Assembly (NCBI GenBank): GCA_042408925.1
Contig: JBHOQO010000128.1
Location: 1 to 12,341, forward strand
Length of the DNA stretch: 12,341 bases
Direction of reading: 5' to 3'
Source: BPIH01 sp042408925
GTDB taxonomy: Bacteria > Chloroflexota > Limnocylindria > Limnocylindrales > CSP1-4
The position numbers and the translations under genes are program-made. Below, piece after piece: positions 1 to 8,988 of this stretch. Within the stretch, counting starts at the first letter, position 1, and each line of letters starts with the position of its first letter. Under the pieces are notes generated by a model. It searched no databases. It was not told the origin of the DNA and saw only the letters and a list, made by a program, of their open reading frames with translations.

Positions 1-10
1 CCGTCTGCTA

Positions 11-40
11 TTGAACCTGTAAGGGGGTCCCGCCTAGGCT
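11..40 (+). promoter_or_regulatory. Possible promoter of the Tad gene group
   Basis: A -35-like TTGAAC (11-16) is followed after 18 bases by TAGGCT (35-40), which fits the TANNNT form of a -10 box. It lies 35 bases before the GTG start at 76. The upstream gene is not in the window, so this could equally be an internal spacer of a longer tad operon. The call rests only on two hexamers in GC-rich DNA. Confidence 0.25.
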
Positions 41-75
41 CCGGTCGCCAACCACATCGCCGGGGAAACGATGTC

Positions 76-714
76 GTGAACACAGCCGGACGTGCCGTCC
101 GCCGGGTCCGCGCCGCCAACGCGCGGGCCCGGTCCGACGGCCAGACCCTCGTCGAATTCGCGCTCGTCCTGCCGCTCTTCATCGTCCTGACGCTGAGCGT
201 CATCGAGTTCGCCTTCGTCTTCAACGCGATCCTCTCGATCAACTACGCGAGCCGGGACGCGGCCCTCCTCGCCGCCGAGGCCGGCAGCGGGACGGGGGCG
301 GACTGCATCATCCTCGACGCCATCGAGCAGGACGTCCGCGGCCCGTCGGACCGCTCGCAGATCCAGCAGGTGGTGATCTTCTGGGCCGACCGGAACGGCG
401 TCCAGATCGGGAGCAACGCCCAGGTCTACGTCCGGACCGGGGCAACGAGCGGCCCGAACGCCACGACCTGCACGTACCCCGACGGGACGGTCATCACCGT
501 CCCGTACCGGCTCACGCAGAACGGCTACCCGGCCTCCGCCCGCTGCAACATCCTGGCCGGCTGCGGCTCGCCCCACAACGGGCTCGACCGGGTCGGGGTC
601 CGGATCTCGTACGTCCACACCTGGAAGACGCCGCTGAACGGTGTCGCCGGGCTCGGGGGGAGCGGCTACACGTTCGAGCGCTCGAACGTCATGGTCATGG
701 AGCCGATCCTGTGA
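76..714 (+). CDS. TadE-like minor pseudopilin (first copy)
   Basis: A 212-residue TadE-family protein, expected to be processed and inserted by the Tad (tight adherence) type IVc pilus machinery as a minor pseudopilin. The N-terminus is basic (many Arg in residues 7-19). It is followed by the family hallmark GQTLVEFALVLPLF (22-35), where Glu27 resembles the +5 Glu of prepilins, and a hydrophobic segment continues to about residue 50. The remaining 160 residues are a predicted extracellular part with several Cys. The GTG start at 76 is chosen because the ATG at 71 runs straight into a stop; GGGGA at 62-66 is an acceptable ribosome site. Its stop overlaps the next start as GTGA (711-714), indicating translational coupling. 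TadE versus TadF cannot be settled from the sequence. Confidence 0.85.
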   Translation: MNTAGRAVRRVRAANARARSDGQTLVEFALVLPLFIVLTLSVIEFAFVFNAILSINYASRDAALLAAEAGSGTGADCIILDAIEQDVRGPSDRSQIQQVVIFWADRNGVQIGSNAQVYVRTGATSGPNATTCTYPDGTVITVPYRLTQNGYPASARCNILAGCGSPHNGLDRVGVRISYVHTWKTPLNGVAGLGGSGYTFERSNVMVMEPIL

Positions 715-1367
715 GCGGCCGGGTGGTGCTCCGAGGGCGGTCCGAGGCAAGCGTCCCGCGCCGCACCCGCGAGCGGGGGCAGGGGCTCGTGGAGTTCGCA
801 GCCGTCGTCCCCTTCTTCCTCTTCCTCCTCCTGGGGATGCTCGAGTTCGGCTTCGTCTTCGACCACGAGCTCACGATCAGCTACGCGACCCGCGAGGGCG
901 CCCGGGCCGGGGCTTCCCTCGCCAACGGCGGCGGACCCCTGGGCTGCGGGCCGGGTCAGTCGCCGAACTGGACGACCGTCGACGCCCAGATCATCGCCGC
1001 CGTCGAGCGGGTCCTCGCCTCGCCGGGCTCGCCGATCGCCCTGAACCGGATCAGCCAGATCCGGATCTACAAGGCGACGGCGACGGGCGGCGAGGTGACG
1101 GGCAAGGTCAACGTCTGGCGCTACGACCCGGCCGGCGGGCCGATGGTCGACGGTCGAGCCCTCGACTTCTCGCCGCAGACGGTCGGCTGGCCGGCCTGCG
1201 AGCGCACGAACGCTACCGCGAACCCCGATTCCCTCGGGGTGAGCCTCCAGTACACGTACCAGTTCGTCACCCCCCTCGCCGCCGTGGCCGCCTTCTTCGG
1301 GGGCGGAGGGCCGGCCTCGCTGCCGATCTCCGACCGCACGGTCATGGCCCTCAATCCGACCCAGTGA
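711..1367 (+). CDS. TadE-like minor pseudopilin (second copy)
   Basis: A 218-residue second TadE-family protein with the same plan as its upstream neighbour: an Arg-rich start, the conserved GQGLVEFAAVVPFF stretch (23-36) with the prepilin-like Glu28, a hydrophobic helix to about residue 50, then a roughly 165-residue exported part. The GTG start at 711 overlaps the preceding stop by four bases, with GGAG at 699-702 well placed as ribosome site. The two TadE proteins are clearly similar around the helix but diverged beyond it, so this is an old duplication, as is common in tad loci where TadE and TadF sit side by side. It probably forms part of the pilus-associated complex at the cell envelope with the TadG-like protein encoded next. 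Confidence 0.85.
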   Translation: MSGRVVLRGRSEASVPRRTRERGQGLVEFAAVVPFFLFLLLGMLEFGFVFDHELTISYATREGARAGASLANGGGPLGCGPGQSPNWTTVDAQIIAAVERVLASPGSPIALNRISQIRIYKATATGGEVTGKVNVWRYDPAGGPMVDGRALDFSPQTVGWPACERTNATANPDSLGVSLQYTYQFVTPLAAVAAFFGGGGPASLPISDRTVMALNPTQ

Positions 1368-1417
1368 CCCGGCCCGTCTCGAACCGGCCGGGGTACGACG
1401 CCGAGGACTGCCCGATG
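1364..1417 (+). promoter_or_regulatory. Start region of the TadG-like gene; two candidate starts
   Basis: A GTG at 1364 overlaps the preceding stop as GTGA, exactly like the 711-714 junction, and is in frame with the TadG-like protein, which would add 17 residues. It has no visible ribosome site. The ATG at 1415 has GAGG at 1403-1406, eight bases upstream, and puts the hydrophobic segment at residues 19-41 after a short basic leader. I prefer 1415. Confidence 0.5.
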
Positions 1418-3604
1418 GATGCTTCGATCCGCCCCCGCCCGCGTCCCGCCACCGAGCGGCGACGCGGCCAGATCATCCCGATCTTCGCCCTCTCGCTCCT
1501 CGTCTTCGTCGGCATGACGGCCCTCGTCGTCGACGTCAGCTGGTACTGGGCGAACAACCTCCGGATCCAGCGCGCCGCCGACGCCGCCGCCCTCGCCGGG
1601 GTCGTCCACCTGCCGGGCGACGTCCCGGCGGCAGTGAGCGACGCGAAGGCGGAGGCGGCGAAGAACGGCTACACCGACGGGGTCGGCGGGGTGACGGTCA
1701 ACCCGTACCAGGATCCGACGAACCCGCGGCGGCTCAAGGTCGAGATCACGGCGCCGGTCGGGACGTTCTTCATGCGGGTCTTCGGGATCAGCTCGATCCC
1801 GGCGAAGCGGTCGGCGAAGGCGGAGTTCATCCTGCCGGTCCCGATGGGGAGCCCGGAGAACTACTACGGGGTCTTCGGGTTGCTCCGAACGCCGAACGGC
1901 GGCACGACGGTGACGACGCCGGGCTCCACGCCCTGGCAGCCGCCGACGGCGACGGCGAGCCCGAGCAATTGGACGAACCCCCAGAACGCCTACGCCAGCG
2001 ATGACGTCTACGCGACGCAGAACAGCACGTCGAGCCCCTACCAGGCCTGGCGAAACTTCGGCTTCTCGTTCCCGAGCGGGGCGACGATCACCGGGATCGA
2101 GGTCGAGGTCGAGGCTCGATCGTCCGATTCGTCCGGCTGCCGGCTCGGGGTCGAGCTCTCCTGGAACGGCGGAACGAACTGGACGACCACGAACCGATTC
2201 GTGGCCCTCACCAACAACGAGCAGCCGCCGGTCGTCCTCGGCAGCTCGAGCGATCTGTGGGGCCGCTCGAGCTGGACGACGACCCAGCTGAACGATACGA
2301 ACTTCCGGGTCCGGGTCCAGTACATCGATCCCGGAGGCGCCTGCACGAACGGCTCGACGACCTACCTCGACCGGATCAGGGTTCGAGTTCATTACGAGAC
2401 CTCCACGTTCGTTCCGGACCAGAACGTGACGAGCCCCTACGGTGACACCCTCACGCCGCGCGGCTTCTGGGGGACGATGCTCAACCAGGGCGCCGAGGAT
2501 GTGAACGGCGACGCCTACCTCCCCTACTACGAGGTCCGGACCTCACAGACGAACCCCGAGTACCAGCCCGACAGCCACTACGACTACGCGGTCGAACTCC
2601 CGCCGGGAGCGACGAACGGCGAGGTCTGGATCTTCGATCCCGTCTTCTGCGCCACCGCCAGCAGCGGCCGCTACGGAACCGGCGATCGCTGGTTCAGCGG
2701 GACCGCCGCCACGAGCGCCTTCTACTACCTCTACGACACCCAGAACACGCCGTACGACTTGAGCGACGACACCCTCATCGCCTCGTCGGGGAACCTCTTC
2801 CGGCGGATCCAGGCTTCCGACACCACGCTCGGCGGACCGTCGGGGCTCCCGAGCTGCGCCCAGGGCGACGTCACGAACCCGGCCGACGGCCGCTACTGGC
2901 ACAACCGCTGGTGGCAGCTCGCCGCCGGCCTCTCCGGCGGGCCCGACGGGCGGACGTTCCGGGTCCGGACCTCCTCGACGGATCCGAACAACCCGACCGA
3001 TCAGCTGGGCTCGAACGGCCACAACAGCTTCGCGATCTGGGCCCGGGCGACCGGCGGGACCCCGCGCGTCTACGGGATCGGGGCGATGGAGGCCTTCACA
3101 CCGCTCCAAGGCGGGACGGCCTCGTCCTCCTGTGGTGCCCAGGGCGGTTCCTTCTCGGAGTTCTACCTCGCTCAGATCGAGGCGGTCCATGCTGGCAAGA
3201 CGATGGAAATCAACCTCTGGGATCCCGGCGATACCGGCAACCTGGCAGCGAATCTCCGCATCTGCATGCCGACCGCGACCGGCTACACAGCAGCGACGTT
3301 CAACTACCGCGCCCAGCGAGGGACGACGAACCCGAACGCCACCAACTGCAACTCCACGACGGGCTCGGGCGTGACGTCGGTCACGACAAACACCGGCGGC
3401 TCCTCGCGCTTCAACGGCTGCTGGCTGACGATCGAAATTCCGATCCCCTCGACGTACACCGCGCCCCAACCGCCCGGCGAGCCGGAGCCCGGCTGGTGGA
3501 AGATCCGCTACAACATGAGCGGCTCGACCTCGGACAACTCCTTCGACGTCACGACCTGGGAAGTCCAGATCCGCGGCAACCCGGTCCACCTCGTCCTGCC
3601 CTGA
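1415..3604 (+). CDS. TadG-like pilus-associated protein with large C-terminal extracellular region
   Basis: A 729-residue protein. Residues 1-17 are basic. GQIIPIFALSLLVFVGMTAL (18-37) begins a hydrophobic segment followed by VVDVSWYWANNLRIQRAADA, the signature of the TadG/Tad pseudopilin N-terminal domain, running to about residue 145. Residues 172-327 form a module also found in the next two genes (W, SPSN, WTNP, NAYASDDVYAT, FGFSFPSGATITGI, LSWNGGTNW, NFRVRV, VRVHY). Residues 328-729 are a further roughly 400 residues, rich in Gly, Ser, Thr, Asn and aromatics, which I do not recognise; repeated Tyr/Trp and acidic-Gly stretches suggest beta structure. No VWA MIDAS motif is present, unlike many TadG proteins. 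It is coupled to two TadE genes, so a role as a membrane-anchored, surface-exposed adhesin of the Tad apparatus is inferred. The frame is open upstream to 641, but that part overlaps both TadE genes and is not used. Confidence 0.8.
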   Translation: MDASIRPRPRPATERRRGQIIPIFALSLLVFVGMTALVVDVSWYWANNLRIQRAADAAALAGVVHLPGDVPAAVSDAKAEAAKNGYTDGVGGVTVNPYQDPTNPRRLKVEITAPVGTFFMRVFGISSIPAKRSAKAEFILPVPMGSPENYYGVFGLLRTPNGGTTVTTPGSTPWQPPTATASPSNWTNPQNAYASDDVYATQNSTSSPYQAWRNFGFSFPSGATITGIEVEVEARSSDSSGCRLGVELSWNGGTNWTTTNRFVALTNNEQPPVVLGSSSDLWGRSSWTTTQLNDTNFRVRVQYIDPGGACTNGSTTYLDRIRVRVHYETSTFVPDQNVTSPYGDTLTPRGFWGTMLNQGAEDVNGDAYLPYYEVRTSQTNPEYQPDSHYDYAVELPPGATNGEVWIFDPVFCATASSGRYGTGDRWFSGTAATSAFYYLYDTQNTPYDLSDDTLIASSGNLFRRIQASDTTLGGPSGLPSCAQGDVTNPADGRYWHNRWWQLAAGLSGGPDGRTFRVRTSSTDPNNPTDQLGSNGHNSFAIWARATGGTPRVYGIGAMEAFTPLQGGTASSSCGAQGGSFSEFYLAQIEAVHAGKTMEINLWDPGDTGNLAANLRICMPTATGYTAATFNYRAQRGTTNPNATNCNSTTGSGVTSVTTNTGGSSRFNGCWLTIEIPIPSTYTAPQPPGEPEPGWWKIRYNMSGSTSDNSFDVTTWEVQIRGNPVHLVLP
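1928..2395 (+). other. Shared surface module, copy 1 (in the TadG-like protein)
   Basis: Encodes residues 172-327 of the TadG-like protein. Landmarks in order are TPW, SPSN-WTNPQNAYASDDVYAT, NFGFSFPSGATITGIEVEVE, LSWNGGTNW, LGSSSDLWG, NFRVRVQY, YLDRIRVRVHY. All recur at the same spacing in the two downstream proteins. The pattern of alternating hydrophobic strands ending in RVRVxY suggests a beta-sandwich of carbohydrate- or ligand-binding type. I know this pattern only as an uncharacterised module of bacterial exported proteins. Confidence 0.8.
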
Positions 3605-3615
3605 CGGACGCTCGG

Positions 3616-3635
3616 TCCGGGCACGAATGCCCGGA
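3616..3635 (+). terminator. Hairpin after the TadG-like gene
   Basis: TCCGGGCA (3616-3623) and TGCCCGGA (3628-3635) pair perfectly around a CGAA loop, 12 bases after the stop codon. There is no T-tract, so this may act as a transcript 3' end or stabilising hairpin, or together with the larger hairpin downstream. Confidence 0.5.
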
Positions 3636-3660
3636 GCCCCGGTCCGATCGCGGCCGTCGT

Positions 3661-3694
3661 CGACCCCGGCGCCATCTCCCCGGCGCCGGGGTCG
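3661..3694 (+). terminator. Strong GC hairpin ending the Tad group
   Basis: CGACCCCGGCGCC (3661-3673) is the exact reverse complement of GGCGCCGGGGTCG (3682-3694), giving a 13-bp stem with an 8-base loop. No run of T follows (TCCGTGTCG), so it is a T-less terminator candidate of the kind often seen in very GC-rich genomes. Confidence 0.6.
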
Positions 3695-3981
3695 TCCGTG
3701 TCGAGCGGCTCGTGACGAGGACCAGCCAGGAAGCGGTGCCGCACCGCGAGCTGTCCCGCCACGGCGGCCTGCCCCCTCCAGCCCACCAACCGGCGCCCCG
3801 ATGCACCAGAAGCCGAGAACTGTAAGGGCATCTGTAATGGCCCTTCCGGGTCACGCCCAGTACGGTACGTCCGACCCCCGACGAACGGCCTAGCCGGTTC
3901 CGGTACCGATGGGGCAGCCGGGCACAGGGGGCCCGAACCGGGGGAGGCCCTCATCAACCCACTCTAGGGGAGTCGATATCG

Positions 3982-6039
<2,058 letters not shown>

Positions 6040-6084
6040 GGCCCGCCGGTAAGGGCACCTGACCTCGGGGTCCCCGAGACCCCC

Positions 6085-6118
6085 GGCAGGGTGCGTTGTC
6101 CCCCTGACGCACCCTGCC
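6085..6118 (+). terminator. Hairpin after the VWA protein gene
   Basis: GGCAGGGTGCGT (6085-6096) pairs perfectly with ACGCACCCTGCC (6107-6118), a 12-bp stem with a 10-base loop, 45 bases after the stop codon. No T-tract follows. A short dyad CTCGG/CCGAG around 6064-6078 precedes it. Confidence 0.6.
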
Positions 6119-6131
6119 ACCCCGGTTCCCG

Positions 6132-6171
6132 GGAGGCCGCCGCGCCGAGGCAGCGGCGGCCTCCTCTTGTT
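6132..6171 (+). terminator. Intrinsic terminator after the VWA protein gene
   Basis: GGAGGCCGCCGC (6132-6143) and GCGGCGGCCTCC (6153-6164) form a perfect 12-bp stem around a 9-base loop, followed by TCTTGTT (6165-6171). This is the only hairpin in the window with a T-rich tail. It separates transcription of the VWA gene from the short paralog. Confidence 0.75.
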
Positions 6172-6183
6172 CACCGGCTCGCA

Positions 6184-6239
6184 ACCGTGGGCTTCACGGT
6201 GTCGTCCGACCACGGGACGCCGGGGTCGGTGGCTAGAAT
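6184..6239 (+). promoter_or_regulatory. Possible promoter/operator region of the short paralog
   Basis: TAGAAT (6234-6239) is a good -10-like box, 63 bases before the start codon. No convincing -35 is present. Upstream lie a perfect dyad ACCGTG-N5-CACGGT (6184-6200) and a second dyad CCGACC/GGTCGG (6206-6211 and 6224-6229), either of which could bind a regulator. Confidence 0.35.
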
Positions 6240-6302
6240 TCGCGCACAAGCGTTCGGGGCCCGAGACGATGACCAGCGTCCACCGACCGTAACAGACGAT
6301 CG

Positions 6303-7208
6303 ATGACCTCAGCGACCAGCCGACCGTCGAGTCGAACTCGATCGACACACCGAAACGTCCCGATCGCCGCCTCCATCCTCACGGCCGGCATGCTCGTGTG
6401 GGTCATGATCGACGCAAGATCGACATCGGCAGCCGACACGGGCTGGCACGCCCCAACCACGACGGGGTCGCCGAGCAATGAGTGGACGAACCCCTCGAAC
6501 GCCTTCGTGAGCGACGGCCTCTACGCAACGGCGAACTCGGACGGCGCCGACCAGAGCTACGGCGGCTTTGGCTTCTCGATCCCGCCCGGCTCCAACATCG
6601 GCGGGATCACCATCGAGATCGACGCGGCCCGCTGGCCGCTGGAGGACTACAAGGCGTGGCAAGTCCAGGTCCGGCTCTCATGGGACGGCGGCACACACTG
6701 GACCGACTACCGAGACACCGGCGCCCTCGCCGACAGCCTGACGACGTACACGTTGGGAGGATCGAGCGACCCCTGGGCCCGAACATGGGATCCGAGCGAG
6801 TTCGACGACGCGAACTTCCGGCTCGAGATCCGAAGCGATCGGATCGACCCCTTCGGCGTCGACGCGGTCACCGTCGACCAGATCCGCGTCCTCGTTACCT
6901 ACGAGACCCCGAGCGCCAGCCCCTCGCCGAGCCCCAGCCCCTCGCCGAGCCCCAGCCCGTCGCCCAGCCCGAGCCCGTCGCCGTCGCCGACGCCGACCCA
7001 GGAGGTGCTGCCGAGCGCCACCCCGACCCCCACCCCAACCGCCGGGGGTCTCCCCGCGACCGGCACGCCGCCGGTGACCCCGCCGGCGACCGACGTCGCC
7101 ACCCGCCGAGGAACAGGAGTTCCGGGTCCGGCGCTCGTCGCCGTCGCGCTCGCGGCGCTGGCGTCCATCGTCCTCGCCCTCCCCGCCGAGCTTCGACGCC
7201 GCCGGTAG
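6303..7208 (+). CDS. Short LPATG-anchored surface protein, paralog of the VWA protein
   Basis: A 301-residue surface protein. The Arg-rich n-region (6-17) precedes a hydrophobic signal segment at about 20-37, with cleavage likely at TSA-ADT, the same position as in the VWA paralog. The shared module occupies 45-200, a Ser-Pro stalk 206-229, LPATG 250-254, a membrane helix about 276-293, and the end is PAELRRRR. It keeps both ends of the VWA protein but has neither the VWA nor the SpaA-like domain. Two C-terminal DNA blocks of 47 and 32 bases are identical between the genes, so duplication followed by internal loss or gain is likely. No clear ribosome site precedes the ATG at 6303, so initiation may be weak. 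By architecture it is a surface display of the shared module alone; the ligand is unknown. Confidence 0.8.
   Translation: MTSATSRPSSRTRSTHRNVPIAASILTAGMLVWVMIDARSTSAADTGWHAPTTTGSPSNEWTNPSNAFVSDGLYATANSDGADQSYGGFGFSIPPGSNIGGITIEIDAARWPLEDYKAWQVQVRLSWDGGTHWTDYRDTGALADSLTTYTLGGSSDPWARTWDPSEFDDANFRLEIRSDRIDPFGVDAVTVDQIRVLVTYETPSASPSPSPSPSPSPSPSPSPSPSPSPTPTQEVLPSATPTPTPTAGGLPATGTPPVTPPATDVATRRGTGVPGPALVAVALAALASIVLALPAELRRRR
6435..6902 (+). other. Shared surface module, copy 3 (in the short paralog)
   Basis: Encodes residues 45-200 directly after the signal peptide. Landmarks are SPSNEWTNPSNAFVSDGLYAT, GFGFSIPPGSNIGGI, LSWDGGTHW, LGGSSDPWA, NFRLEI, VDQIRVLVTY. Asn-Gly-Gly in the LSWNGGTNW motif of the other copies is Asp-Gly-Gly here. 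Confidence 0.85.
6918..6989 (+). repeat. Ser-Pro dipeptide repeat tract (short paralog)
   Basis: Twelve Ser-Pro pairs (residues 206-229) built from AGCCCC, TCGCCG and similar hexamers, linking the shared module to the LPATG tail. It is shorter than the equivalent tract of the VWA protein. Confidence 0.9.
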
Positions 7209-7223
7209 GATCGGGCGCTCGAC

Positions 7224-7238
7224 CTCGGGGGCGCCGAG
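7224..7238. terminator. Small hairpin in the convergent gap
   Basis: CTCGG (7224-7228) and CCGAG (7234-7238) can pair around GGGCG. It is the only dyad in the 33 bases between two convergent stop codons, so it may serve either strand. The stem is short and has no T-tract. Confidence 0.3.
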
Positions 7239-7241
7239 CTC

Positions 7242-8042
7242 CTACCCGGCAAAGGGGACGAGCTCGCCGCCGACGAGCTCGAAGACCCGCCGGTCGATCG
7301 GCTCGTCGGCCCCGCCCGAGTGCTCGATGATGAACTCCCCGAAGAGCCGGGCGAACTCCGGATCCTCCGCCATGAGCGAGCCCGCGACGAGGAGGTGTCG
7401 CTCCGGCAGCCCGACGAGGACCCGCCCGCCGGTGGCGCCGACCTCGCGGGCGATGAGCGCCCGAACCTCGGGGAGGAGGATCCGGCTGGCGTCCCAGCCG
7501 TCGCCGGTGTCCGAGGAGAGCAACCGTCGAACCCCCGACTCCTCGGCCGTCCAAGCGGCCGTCGCCGACCAGGCGGCGAGGTTTCGGAACGCGGCCGAGC
7601 GGATCTCGGCCGGCCCGACCCCCCAGGAGAGGAGATGCCCGGCGTTCACGATGACGTCGAAGCCGCCCGAGGCGATGGCGTAGACGACGGCCAAGCCCGC
7701 CGGCCCCGGGTCGACGAGCTGCTCGGCGTGGGGCTTCAACCCCTCGGCCGCGAGCGCCGCCGGCTCGATGGTCGCCAGCTCGATCCCGACCGTGCCGACC
7801 GGCCGGAGGAGCGGGTAGAGGTTCGGTTCGGCCGCTGTCCAGTCGTGGGCCGACAGCTCGGTGACGGAGACCCTCGGCTCGGGCGGCGGGACGTGGCCGC
7901 TGACCGGAGCGTTCGGGTCGATCGGGGCGAGGGGATCCGGCGGTGCGTCGCGGATGGCCGGGGGCGGCTCGTCGGCGACCCAGGGGACGTCGGGCGTCCA
8001 GATCGCGTCGGGGTCGGGTCGGTCGGTCCGTCGCTCGTCCAT
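7242..8042 (-). CDS. DUF1444-like uncharacterised protein
   Basis: A 266-residue soluble protein with no signal peptide or membrane segment. The first 65 residues are Pro/Asp-rich and low in complexity, with repeated Pro-Asp and Pro-Pro. The rest is a compact alpha/beta domain in which DASRILLPEVRALI (184-197), GGRVLVGLPERHLL (205-218) and a terminal RRVFELVGGELVPF resemble the DUF1444 family, whose biochemical function I do not know. The ATG at 8042 is chosen because GAGGAGG lies 8 bases upstream (8051-8057 on the complement). Further upstream the open frame overlaps the crotonase gene. It is the last gene of the minus-strand operon, 34 bases after the crotonase stop. The family assignment is from memory of motif appearance and is moderate. 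Confidence 0.65.
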   Translation of the reverse strand: MDERRTDRPDPDAIWTPDVPWVADEPPPAIRDAPPDPLAPIDPNAPVSGHVPPPEPRVSVTELSAHDWTAAEPNLYPLLRPVGTVGIELATIEPAALAAEGLKPHAEQLVDPGPAGLAVVYAIASGGFDVIVNAGHLLSWGVGPAEIRSAAFRNLAAWSATAAWTAEESGVRRLLSSDTGDGWDASRILLPEVRALIAREVGATGGRVLVGLPERHLLVAGSLMAEDPEFARLFGEFIIEHSGGADEPIDRRVFELVGGELVPFAG

Positions 8043-8076
8043 CGTCGCATCCTCCTCGGCCGACCCTGCGGTCGCC

Positions 8077-8916
8077 CTATCGTCCTCGGAAGTTCGGCGG
8101 CCGCTTCTCGAGAAAGGCGGCCATCCCCTCGCGTCGGTCCTCGGTCGCAAAGAGCAGATAGAAGGCCCGCCGCTCGAAGTCGAGGCCGGCGGCAAGGGGC
8201 AGCTCGAAGGCCCGGGCGATCGCCGCCTTCGCCGCCCGAACGGCGAGCCTCGGCCCGGCGGCGATCCGCCCGGCGAGCTCGAGGGCCCGAGGGAGGACCT
8301 CCTCGGCCGGAACGACGGCCGTGACGAGCCCGATCCGCTCCGCCTCGGCGGCGTCGATCTGGCGCCCGGTGAAGATGAGCTCGGCGGCCTTCGCCTTCCC
8401 GATCGCCCGGGGCAGCCGCTGGGTCCCGCCGGCCCCGGGGATGATCCCGAGCTTGATCTCGGGCTGGCCGAAGCGGGCGTCGTCGCCGGCGACGATGCAG
8501 TCGCAGATCATCGCCAGCTCGCAGCCGCCGCCGAGGGCGTAGCCGCGGACGGCGGCGACGAGGGGGACGCCGACGGCCGCGATTCGATCCCAGGCCTCGA
8601 AGCGGCGCTCGAGCTCGAGGCTGACCGGCGTCGCCGCGGCGAGCTCGCGGATGTCGGCCCCGGCGGCGAAGGCTCGCGCTCCGCCGGCGAGGACGACGCA
8701 GCCGACGCCGTCGTCGCGGTCGAGGGCCTCGAGGGTCGTCGCCAGCTCGTCGAGGAGGTCGAAGTCGAGGGCGTTGAGCGCCTCGGGGCGGTCGATGGTG
8801 ACGAGGGCGACGCCCGGAACGACGGTGCTCGGGTCGTCGGGCCGCGGCGCGGGCACGACGACGCGAAGCCGTCCGCTCGGCTGGCGGGGGTCGCGCGGCC
8901 GCTCTTCCTCGGTCAC
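8077..8916 (-). CDS. Enoyl-CoA hydratase/isomerase (crotonase family)
   Basis: A 279-residue crotonase-fold enzyme, expected to hydrate trans-2-enoyl-CoA to 3-hydroxyacyl-CoA in fatty-acid or aromatic-acid degradation. IDRPEALNAL (41-50) is the CoA-binding start. FAAGADIREL (83-92) supplies the first oxyanion-hole amide. GGGCELAM (129-136) and QPEIKLGIIPGAGGTQRL (151-168) carry Glu133 and Glu153, the two catalytic acids of true hydratases, so hydratase activity is more likely than a one-acid isomerase. The C-terminal helices end in FLEKRPPNFRGR, typical of the family. About 20-25 extra N-terminal residues precede the usual start. The GTG start at 8916 has GGAGGA (8921-8926 on the complement) at short spacing. 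It is the third gene of the operon, 72 bases after the hydrolase. Exact substrate is not deducible. Confidence 0.9.
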   Translation of the reverse strand: MTEEERPRDPRQPSGRLRVVVPAPRPDDPSTVVPGVALVTIDRPEALNALDFDLLDELATTLEALDRDDGVGCVVLAGGARAFAAGADIRELAAATPVSLELERRFEAWDRIAAVGVPLVAAVRGYALGGGCELAMICDCIVAGDDARFGQPEIKLGIIPGAGGTQRLPRAIGKAKAAELIFTGRQIDAAEAERIGLVTAVVPAEEVLPRALELAGRIAAGPRLAVRAAKAAIARAFELPLAAGLDFERRAFYLLFATEDRREGMAAFLEKRPPNFRGR

Positions 8917-8988
8917 TGGCTCCTCCGTGCAGGGTCAGTATCCCATGCCGGACGGTCGGCCGTCGGCTTCGGCGGGAGCTCCGTGCCG

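Larger units (their letters stand above)
3605..3981. other. Intergenic region between the Tad genes and the VWA protein gene
   Basis: These 377 bases hold no credible gene. They contain two perfect hairpins just after the TadG-like gene (3616-3635 and 3661-3694), a 15-base palindrome GCGGTGCCGCACCGC (3733-3747), a dyad AAGGGC/GCCCTT (3824-3829 and 3840-3845) and about 130 bases of GC-rich leader before the ribosome site at 3966-3972. The palindrome and the dyad could be operator sites. Short open frames here are shadows without start signals. Confidence 0.6.

Noticed and set aside
641..1414. Long in-frame upstream extension of the TadG-like gene (258 codons)
   Set aside because: It overlaps both TadE genes in another frame, is Arg/Pro-rich as expected of an out-of-frame GC-rich shadow, and would put the pseudopilin hydrophobic segment far inside the protein.
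3846..3950. Possible c-di-GMP-I riboswitch in the leader of the VWA gene (CACGCCCAG, GACG, GGCCTA and GCAGCCGGG occur in the expected order)
   Set aside because: The conserved GGCAAA and GACGCAAAGC core elements are absent and the spacing is short. A covariance-model search with the c-di-GMP-I model would decide; a significant hit would overturn this rejection.
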